Assembly: GCA_903832165.1 (NCBI GenBank)
Contig: CAILAQ010000425.1
Span: forward strand, 1 to 8,443
Source: an uncultured Bacteroidota bacterium
GTDB taxonomy: Bacteria > Bacteroidota > Bacteroidia > Bacteroidales > UBA12481
Length of the DNA: 8,443 nt
Reading direction: 5' to 3'
In this document: in pieces, positions 1 through 5,304 of the stretch
How the letters are laid out: the number at the start of each line of letters is the position of its first letter
How positions within the stretch are numbered: the stretch's first letter is position 1
Made by a program: the position numbers and the translations under genes
The notes under the pieces: model-generated
Databases searched by the model: none
What the model was told of the DNA's origin: nothing
What the model saw: only the letters and a program-made list of their open reading frames with translations

Positions 1-1515
1 ACTGAAGGGATGGAATTATTCGATAAATCCGGCCTTTTTTACTCACGAAGGATTGGGAAACGCCCCACGAATTATTATTCAGCGTGGGACAATTTGCAGG
101 ATGGTGAAACTGTTGTTCAGAATCCGGAGGAGGCTAAGTTGATTAATGTCACGAAAATCTCCGGACGTAATACTAAAAATCTGGGCGTAGGTTTTCTTAA
201 TGCAATGACAGCCAATACTTATGCTGAAGTTTTAGGTCCGGATGACAGCAGGCGACGTGTTTTGACCGATCCTTTCAGTAATTATAACATGATTGTCCTT
301 GACCAGGTCTTTGGCAGAAGCAGTTATGTGAATCTTACCAATACAAACGTCCTTACCCCTTCAACCACCCGCATGGCCAATGTTACGAACCTCTCGGTAA
401 GGTTGCGTGACAAGGCCAACCGTTTCGGTGTTTCGGGAAGTGCGGCTGCCAGTATGATTTATGATTCATTATCCGGCAAACCGGTATCGGGTCATTCCAT
501 GAATTTCGCGATTGGTAAATATGGCGGCGCATTTACCAGCTCCTATGTTTTTGGACTAATTTCTGATACTTATAATCCCAATGATATGGGGTATCTGAGG
601 AACAATAACTCCATCGGCCATGATCTTACTTTTTCCCATAAAATTGTTCAGCCTTTCTGGATTCTGAATTCACTTAGTAACAGTTTGGGTTTCGAGTATA
701 ATCAGATATACAAGGGAAGGGAATATTCGGAGTTTAACATCAGTTGGTCCACTCACCTTTTATACAGGAATTATTGGGATACCCGGATTTCGCTGGAATT
801 AAGTCCGGTGGAAACTCATGACTGGTACGAACCCCGGGTTGCAGACCGTTATTTTGTTCGACCTGCCTATTGGATGTTTAACCTTGGCGGTTCCACTGAT
901 TACCGGAAAAAGGTTGCTGCAGATGCTGGTGTTCAGTGGTTCAGAAATGCGAGGGGTAATCGTGCTTTCCAGGTAAGTGTGCAGCCCAGGTTCAGACTGA
1001 ATAACAAGTTCAGTTTTTATCCATCGGTAAAATTTGTTAATGATCTTGGTGATGAGGGATATGTTACAAGAGAGGATAATGGCTTTCTGGTTTTCGGTAA
1101 AAGGGACATTAAGACCGTAACAAACTCGCTGTCAGGATCCTATGTTTTTAATAATAAATCTGCATTAAGCCTGGCATTAAGGCATTATTGGTCGCAGGTG
1201 AAATATTTGAATTATTATCAGCTGGATTCCAAAGGGGAATTGCAGGATTATCCTGAATTTGCAGGAAACGAGAATCTTAATTTCAATATTTTCAATATCG
1301 ATCTTGAATATGCATTGAATTTTGCCCCGGGAAGTTACCTTACTGTTGTATGGAAGAACAATGTTTCTAAAAATGAAACTATAGATACCCAGGCAATTCT
1401 TTCCTATTGGGAGAATTTGCAGGGGACTCTGATATCACCCCAAACCAATTCCTTTTCCATTAAGGTGATCTATTATCTCGACTATAAGCGGGTACTGCCT
1501 GGTCAGAAAAGGTGA
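1..1515 (+). CDS. DUF5916-family outer-membrane beta-barrel protein, 3' part (5' end outside window)
   Basis: The reading frame is open from the first base (Thr-Glu-Gly before the first Met at base 10), so the Met at 10 is internal and the true start lies upstream. The opening residues TEGMELFDKSGLFYSRRIG match the segment that begins the barrel region of DUF5916 proteins, which in full length carry a signal peptide and an N-terminal CBM9-like sugar-binding domain before it; those parts are not visible here. The remaining roughly 500 residues are rich in alternating polar and aromatic stretches (for example SNSLGFEYNQIYKGREYSEF and FSFYPSVKFV), as expected of outer-membrane strands. It ends with KVIYYLDY followed by a basic tail, KRVLPGQKR. 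The family is widespread in Bacteroidota and its substrate is unknown; a role in surface carbohydrate or protein handling is only inference. The lolD-like gene starts 52 bases downstream, so co-transcription is possible but not shown. Confidence 0.8.
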   Translation, partial: TEGMELFDKSGLFYSRRIGKRPTNYYSAWDNLQDGETVVQNPEEAKLINVTKISGRNTKNLGVGFLNAMTANTYAEVLGPDDSRRRVLTDPFSNYNMIVLDQVFGRSSYVNLTNTNVLTPSTTRMANVTNLSVRLRDKANRFGVSGSAAASMIYDSLSGKPVSGHSMNFAIGKYGGAFTSSYVFGLISDTYNPNDMGYLRNNNSIGHDLTFSHKIVQPFWILNSLSNSLGFEYNQIYKGREYSEFNISWSTHLLYRNYWDTRISLELSPVETHDWYEPRVADRYFVRPAYWMFNLGGSTDYRKKVAADAGVQWFRNARGNRAFQVSVQPRFRLNNKFSFYPSVKFVNDLGDEGYVTREDNGFLVFGKRDIKTVTNSLSGSYVFNNKSALSLALRHYWSQVKYLNYYQLDSKGELQDYPEFAGNENLNFNIFNIDLEYALNFAPGSYLTVVWKNNVSKNETIDTQAILSYWENLQGTLISPQTNSFSIKVIYYLDYKRVLPGQKR

Positions 1516-1567
1516 TTTTTGCCGGGGACGGATTATTCCGTTACTTTACGGAAGAAAGAATTCGTTT

Positions 1568-2224
1568 ATGATCCATGTTCAGGAAATCAGAAAATCATTC
1601 GGGAACCTTGAAGTTCTTAAGGGCATTGATCTGCAAATATCCTCCGGTGAGATTGTATCTATTGTAGGACCCAGTGGTGCAGGGAAAACCACTCTTCTTC
1701 AGATCATGGGGACGCTCGATAGGCCCGATTCAGGAAATATAAGGATCCGTGATACTGAGGTTAGCACTATGGACGATCGTAAACTTGCTGCGTTCCGCAA
1801 CCGCGAAATCGGATTTGTTTTTCAGTTTCACCATCTTTTGCCGGAATTTACAGCGCTGGAGAATGTATGCATCCCTGCATTTATAGGCAATACTCCGAAA
1901 AGTATGGCAGAAAAGAGAGCCGCTGAATTACTGGATTACCTTCGGCTGGCAGATCGCATGGATCACAAGCCGGCTGAGCTGTCAGGCGGTGAAAAACAGC
2001 GGGTTGCCATTGCAAGGGCGCTGATGAATAATCCTGCGGTTATTTTGGCAGACGAGCCTTCCGGAAATCTGGATTCCGAGAATCAGCGCGAGCTTCACCA
2101 GCTTTTCCTTAAATTGAGAGATGAATTCCATCAGACTTTTGTGATCGTTACTCACGATACCGCCCTGGCAACCCTGTCAGACAGGATTATTACCATGCGC
2201 GACGGACGTATAGTTGCCAGCTAG
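1568..2224 (+). CDS. lolD: LolD-like ABC transporter ATP-binding protein
   Basis: A complete 218-residue ABC ATPase, close to the usual length of LolD/MacB-type nucleotide-binding subunits. Visible motifs are Walker A GPSGAGKT (34-41), Q-loop FQ (85-86), signature LSGGE (138-142), Walker B VILADE (158-163) with catalytic Glu163, D-loop SGNLD (165-169) and switch His196 in VTHD. The stretch FQFHHLLPEFTALENV after the Q-loop is typical of the LolD subgroup, whose known members power release of lipoproteins from the inner membrane towards the outer membrane. No LolC/LolE-type permease is encoded in the window, so the partner must lie elsewhere and the substrate is inferred from family alone; it could equally serve a MacB-like or other export permease. 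A purine-rich stretch (1550-1559) precedes the start but is not a clear Shine-Dalgarno. The next gene begins 3 bases after the stop, which points to an operon. Confidence 0.85.
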   Translation: MIHVQEIRKSFGNLEVLKGIDLQISSGEIVSIVGPSGAGKTTLLQIMGTLDRPDSGNIRIRDTEVSTMDDRKLAAFRNREIGFVFQFHHLLPEFTALENVCIPAFIGNTPKSMAEKRAAELLDYLRLADRMDHKPAELSGGEKQRVAIARALMNNPAVILADEPSGNLDSENQRELHQLFLKLRDEFHQTFVIVTHDTALATLSDRIITMRDGRIVAS

Positions 2225-2227
2225 GCT

Positions 2228-3001
2228 ATGTCCGGAATCAGCCGCAGGGAGATTCGGGATCTGCTTATAGCAAAGCATGATCAATACAACCGGCCTGAAT
2301 TCATTATGAATGATCCCATTCAGGTGCCGCATTCCTTCTCAATTAAAGAAGATATTGAAATTGCTTCATTTCTTACGTCAACAATTGCCTGGGGAAACAG
2401 GGCTTCAATCATAAAAAGTGCCACGGGAATGATGGACCGGATGGACCGCGCCCCCGCCGATTTTATCCGTGGTGCTGATTCCGCTGATCTGGAAAGGCTG
2501 TCCGGCTTTGTACACAGGACATTCAATTCAACTGATCTTACCTGCTTTATCGGTGGTCTTCAGGAGATTTATAAGGTTCATGGCGGACTGGAGAAAGTGT
2601 TTGCTGAAGGATACAGGGCTGGTGGTATTTCCGGTTCCCTGGTGAACTTCAGGAGGGTTTTTGTTTCATCAGGATTGTCGGGCAGGACCATGAAGCATGT
2701 TTCAGATGTGGAGAAAGGGTCGGCTGCTAAAAGGCTTAACCTTTTCCTGATGTGGATGGTTCGTCATGACAATCGGGGCGTGCATTTTGGGTTATGGAAA
2801 GGGATATCTCCCGCTGACCTGATGATCCCGCTGGATACGCATGTGGCAAGAGTGGCACGATCGCTGGGTCTGCTGAAAAGAAAAACCAACGACTGGCTGG
2901 CTGTTGCCGAACTGACTTCCGCCTTAAGGAAGATGGATCCCGAAGATCCATGCAGATTTGATTTCAGCCTGTTTGGGCTGGGAGTTTTTGAACATTTTTG
3001 A
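2228..3001 (+). CDS. TIGR02757 (DUF2400) family protein, possible HhH-GPD glycosylase relative
   Basis: A 257-residue protein that I recognise as TIGR02757/DUF2400, which has no established function. Family landmarks are the N-terminal YNRPEFIMNDPIQVPH (20-35), EIASFLTSTIAWGNRASII (44-62), FVHRTFN (94-100), KRLNLFLMWMVRHD (168-181), VHFGLW (185-190), PLDTHVARVARSLGLL (201-216) and a C-terminal DFSLFGLG (245-252). By eye, several of these line up with the endonuclease III/MutY fold: a first helix resembling FELLIAVLLSAQAT, G-S-A-A-K168 resembling G-V-G-R-K of the hairpin motif with its catalytic lysine, LDTHVARVAR resembling VDTHIFRVCNR with its catalytic aspartate, and FDFSLFGLG resembling the late helix before the cluster loop. 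There are no C-terminal cysteines for an iron-sulphur cluster. DNA repair activity is therefore a hypothesis, not an assignment. The gene sits 3 bases after the ABC ATPase and 1 base before the tRNA methyltransferase gene, so it is probably translated from one shared message. Confidence 0.85.
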   Translation: MSGISRREIRDLLIAKHDQYNRPEFIMNDPIQVPHSFSIKEDIEIASFLTSTIAWGNRASIIKSATGMMDRMDRAPADFIRGADSADLERLSGFVHRTFNSTDLTCFIGGLQEIYKVHGGLEKVFAEGYRAGGISGSLVNFRRVFVSSGLSGRTMKHVSDVEKGSAAKRLNLFLMWMVRHDNRGVHFGLWKGISPADLMIPLDTHVARVARSLGLLKRKTNDWLAVAELTSALRKMDPEDPCRFDFSLFGLGVFEHF

Positions 3002-3002
3002 T

Positions 3003-3713
3003 ATGTCTAACGATTGGTTTCAGTTTCGTAAATTTTTAATCCGCCAGGATCAATCGGCCATGAAAGTGGGTACCGACGGCGTTTTGCTAGGGGCCTGGGC
3101 CGATTGCGAAAAGTGCAGGTCCGTATTGGACATTGGTACAGGAACAGGATTAATTGCATTAATGATTGCGCAACGAAATCCTGAGGCTGTTATTGATGCA
3201 CTGGAAATTGATGCTGATGCCGCCAGACAGGCCGGTGAAAATATCGCGGCATCCCTCTGGGCGGATCGCGTTAGGGTTGACAAGGCAAATTTTCTGACCT
3301 GGAAATGGGATCGGGAAGGTCAATTCAATCTGATCATTTGCAATCCTCCCTTTTTCACCCGATCGCTTAAAAATCCTGATATCCAAAGGGCTGCAGCACG
3401 CCATGACGATGATCTTCCCCTAGGCCCGCTCATAATAAAGTCAGCTGAACTGCTAAGCAGTGATGGTAAGCTGGCTATGATCCTGCCAATCACAAGAGTG
3501 GAGGAAGCGATGATGACGGCAAATGTAAATGGCCTGTTTTTATATCGACAGCTCAATATCCGGGGAAATGCCCGGGCACCTTTTAAGCGCGCTCTGATGG
3601 AATGGGGCTGGGAAAGCAGAGCAGCGGAAATAGGCGAATTGGTTATAGAGACGATGGAGAGAGGGGCGTATACTGAGGAGTATAAGAGGCTGACAGGTGC
3701 GTTTTATCTTTGA
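3003..3713 (+). CDS. trmN6: tRNA1(Val) (adenine(37)-N6)-methyltransferase, TrmN6/YfiC type
   Basis: A Rossmann-fold SAM-dependent methyltransferase of 236 residues, close to the 245 of E. coli YfiC. The opening MSNDWFQFRKFLIRQDQSAMKVGTDGVLLGAW pattern (F-x-F-K/R-x-F ... MKVGTDGVLLGAW at 20-32) is characteristic of this family. The SAM-binding loop is DIGTGTG (43-49), an acidic residue follows at the end of the next strand (ALEID, 66-70), and the catalytic NPPF that marks amino-methylation of adenine is at 114-117. The known E. coli enzyme methylates N6 of A37, next to the anticodon of tRNA1(Val), in the cytoplasm; the substrate tRNA here is inferred. An in-frame ATG at 2958 would extend the protein by 15 residues into the preceding gene. 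I prefer the ATG at 3003 because it gives the family N-terminus and lies 1 base after the upstream stop, suggesting translational coupling. Confidence 0.9.
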   Translation: MSNDWFQFRKFLIRQDQSAMKVGTDGVLLGAWADCEKCRSVLDIGTGTGLIALMIAQRNPEAVIDALEIDADAARQAGENIAASLWADRVRVDKANFLTWKWDREGQFNLIICNPPFFTRSLKNPDIQRAAARHDDDLPLGPLIIKSAELLSSDGKLAMILPITRVEEAMMTANVNGLFLYRQLNIRGNARAPFKRALMEWGWESRAAEIGELVIETMERGAYTEEYKRLTGAFYL

Positions 3714-3716
3714 GAT

Positions 3717-3800
3717 TCGTGGTATGGGACGGGGTCCCATGCAGAATATCGTGGTATGCGACGGGGTCCCCGCCTCCGGCTTCGCCTTCGCGGGGATGAC
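3717..3800. repeat. GC-rich hairpin repeat, two direct copies (REP-like dispersed element)
   Basis: Two direct copies of a 22-base unit lie at 3717-3738 and 3749-3770, offset by 32 bases with a single mismatch (3727 G versus 3759 C). The first copy sits inside a perfect palindrome, ATGGGAC-GGG-GTCCCAT (3724-3740). The second runs into a larger stem, TCCCCGC (3767-3773) with GCGGGGA (3790-3796), whose loop carries a smaller GGC-TTC-GCC hairpin (3778-3786). GGGGTCCCC (3763-3771) offers a competing fold. It is much more GC-rich than the sequence around it, begins 3 bases after the trmN6 stop, and has no T-run expected of an intrinsic terminator. The form suggests a dispersed palindromic element of the REP type. 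Whether other copies exist in the genome cannot be seen here. Confidence 0.7.
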
Positions 3801-3803
3801 AAC

Positions 3804-3816
3804 TCTCCGAGGGAGA
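3804..3816. other. Small perfect hairpin in convergent gap
   Basis: TCTCC-GAG-GGAGA forms a 5-base-pair stem with a 3-base loop between the GC-rich repeat and the octamer run. It lies between the convergent trmN6 and dehydrogenase genes. It lacks a T-run on either side, so a terminator role is weakly supported; it may be the outer edge of the repeat element. Confidence 0.35.
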
Positions 3817-3818
3817 TC

Positions 3819-3850
3819 TTAGAATTGGCAAATTAGCACATTGTCACATT
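3819..3850 (-). repeat. Degenerate octamer tandem repeat (AATGTGCY type) behind dehydrogenase stop
   Basis: Read on the minus strand, starting 3 bases after the stop codon of the dehydrogenase gene, the sequence divides into octamers AATGTGAC, AATGTGCT, AATTTGCC and AATTCTAA. The first three share AATnTGMY and the fourth is decayed. The same octamer family occurs behind mutS at 7922-7977, also in the sense direction of the gene. No coding capacity or hairpin is apparent. Confidence 0.6.
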
Positions 3851-3853
3851 ATC

Positions 3854-5188
3854 TTAGATTTCGTCTTCTTCTTCGATAAATTTTATGCCGTATTGTTCGA
3901 GTTCGGTGAGAATCGGGAGATAAAACTCCCTTGTGGTGGGTACCTGAACTCCGACAGCACGTATTTTGCCTGTCAGAACGAGGCGGGTAGCGATAGCAAG
4001 CGGTGTGCCGACAGTCATGGACATGGCTGTCTGCCGCTGGTCTTTTCCGATGACTACCAGAGACGATTTATGTTGATAATTTTTCCCATTCATTTGATAG
4101 CCGAACAAATGTTGCATAACGATCATGTCTTTATCGTCTGGTTCTAGTCCCCATTTCTGCTCCAGCTTGTGTTGCAGGATCTGAGCCGGAGTTGCATTAT
4201 GCAAGCCTACAGGAGTTTTTTCAAATAGTCCGAGCCAGGCTAACTTGTTGATGATGTCTCCATCGGAAGGGATATTCAGGTAAGCTCCAAGCTTTTCAGC
4301 AATAGTTCCCGGTAATCCTGCCGGCAGGAATGATTCTGTAAATTCGAGCCAGGTTTGATTGCCTGAATAATCCATGGTGTAGCTGTCGTCGGTCAGTCCA
4401 AGCTGCACGAAAACATTCCATGCTTCGCAGTATCCGGGCCGCCTCATGGTTCCGCGGATCATGGTTTTTATATCCGGCAGGTTATAAACTTCCCTGTATT
4501 GCAATGAATCGCGGTTCGGATAAACCTCAAATTCGCCGAGATCAAGGACAGATATCTTTTCTGCAGAACGATAAAGCTGATGATACGGAATGTATTTATA
4601 CTGTCCGTCACGGATGAACATCGAGGTGCCTTGTCCGGCCAGTACCACATTGCGCGGATTCCAGGTAAATTTGTAATGCCATGGGTTATTATCAGATTCG
4701 GGGGCGATCAATCCGCCTGTGTAAGAGCGGAATCCGGTAAGTTTGCCACCCCTGGCGCGGATGGCATCAATAACGCGCATAGCCGACATATGATCAATGC
4801 CGGGGTCGACGCCGAGTTCGTTAAAAAACAATAATCCTTTCTGTCGCGCGAGATAATCCAGACGACGGATTTCCGGTGAAACATAAGAAGCAGTGAGCAT
4901 GCTGCGGCCGTTTTCCAGACAAGCATCAGCAACCATGGGGTGGAATCGTGCAGGCAGCATGGATATCACAATATCAGCATCTTTGATGTGCCTGGTTTTA
5001 TCGGAGTCCTTGAAAATATCAAATGATACAGCCGTTCCCCTCGGATGTCCGTCGATCTTCTGCTTGGCAGCGGCATAATCTATGTCTCCGACGGTAACGA
5101 CCCAATCTTCCTTTTCAGCATGAAATAGCAGATAATCAATCAGGCTCGACGTGCTTAACCCTGAGCCCAGTACCAGAATGCGCTTCAT
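3854..5188 (-). CDS. Saccharopine dehydrogenase-family oxidoreductase (LYS9-like)
   Basis: A complete 444-residue protein, nearly the size of yeast saccharopine reductase (446). An N-terminal Rossmann fold opens with KRILVLGSGLSTSSLIDYL (2-20), and DIVISMLPARFHP (72-84) is the usual strand and loop near the cofactor. NELGVDPGIDHM (123-134) is the hallmark of the LYS9 group. The substrate domain shows NPWHYKFTWNPRNVVLAGQG (168-187) and GTMRRPGYCEAW (246-257). The C-terminal MSMTVGTPLAIATRLVLTGKI (389-409) returns to the dinucleotide domain. Known relatives interconvert saccharopine with glutamate and aminoadipate semialdehyde using NAD(P), in lysine metabolism. No aminoadipate or lysine-ketoglutarate reductase gene is present here, so the substrate is inferred. 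A carboxynorspermidine-type reaction is a less likely alternative, because those enzymes resemble the shorter LYS1-like group. The protein ends in an acidic tail, EEEDEI. The gene diverges from mutS. Confidence 0.88.
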   Translation of the reverse strand: MKRILVLGSGLSTSSLIDYLLFHAEKEDWVVTVGDIDYAAAKQKIDGHPRGTAVSFDIFKDSDKTRHIKDADIVISMLPARFHPMVADACLENGRSMLTASYVSPEIRRLDYLARQKGLLFFNELGVDPGIDHMSAMRVIDAIRARGGKLTGFRSYTGGLIAPESDNNPWHYKFTWNPRNVVLAGQGTSMFIRDGQYKYIPYHQLYRSAEKISVLDLGEFEVYPNRDSLQYREVYNLPDIKTMIRGTMRRPGYCEAWNVFVQLGLTDDSYTMDYSGNQTWLEFTESFLPAGLPGTIAEKLGAYLNIPSDGDIINKLAWLGLFEKTPVGLHNATPAQILQHKLEQKWGLEPDDKDMIVMQHLFGYQMNGKNYQHKSSLVVIGKDQRQTAMSMTVGTPLAIATRLVLTGKIRAVGVQVPTTREFYLPILTELEQYGIKFIEEEDEI

Positions 5189-5214
5189 TGTATTTCAGAT
5201 ATTCGGTTGTTCTG

Positions 5215-5242
5215 CTAAAGTACACAATTGACACGGTTCAAA
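5215..5242 (-). promoter_or_regulatory. Candidate Bacteroidota-type promoter of the dehydrogenase gene
   Basis: On the minus strand TTTG (5242-5239) is followed after 16 bases by TACTTTAG (5222-5215), one mismatch from the TAnnTTTG -7 box. The -7 box lies 26 bases before the ATG at 5188. The spacing is shorter than the usual 19-21 bases, so this is tentative. Confidence 0.35.
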
Positions 5243-5276
5243 AGCGTTTTGGACAAGGCAACAAGCGGATAAATTT

Positions 5277-5284
5277 TATCTTTG
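5277..5284 (+). promoter_or_regulatory. mutS promoter, -7 box
   Basis: TATCTTTG is an exact match to the Bacteroidota TAnnTTTG -7 consensus. It sits 20 bases before the chosen mutS start, leaving a short leader. The nearest upstream TTTG (5248-5251) is 25 bases away, longer than the typical spacing, so the -33 element is uncertain. The box lies inside the longer reading frame that begins at 5188, which supports the ATG at 5305 as the real start. Confidence 0.5.
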
Positions 5285-5304
5285 TTCAAATCGAAATCTT
5301 AAGG

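Noticed and set aside
1516..1567. Small inverted repeats (CGGA-TTAT-TCCG, CCGT-TACTTT-ACGG) as a terminator or operator
   Set aside because: Stems of only 4 base pairs that overlap each other, with no T-run. This is within chance for a 52-base gap.
2958..3002. N-terminal extension of trmN6 from the ATG at 2958
   Set aside because: It would overlap the TIGR02757 coding end by 44 bases and adds residues foreign to the family; ATG 3003 gives the typical N-terminus.
3724..3740. ATGGGAC-GGG-GTCCCAT hairpin as the trmN6 terminator
   Set aside because: It is not followed by a T-run and is better explained as part of the duplicated GC-rich repeat. A weak terminating effect cannot be excluded.
5188..5304. 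N-terminal extension of mutS from the ATG at 5188
   Set aside because: The extra 39 residues are not part of MutS, would overlap the divergent gene's start codon and contain the -7 box. The family start is at 5305.
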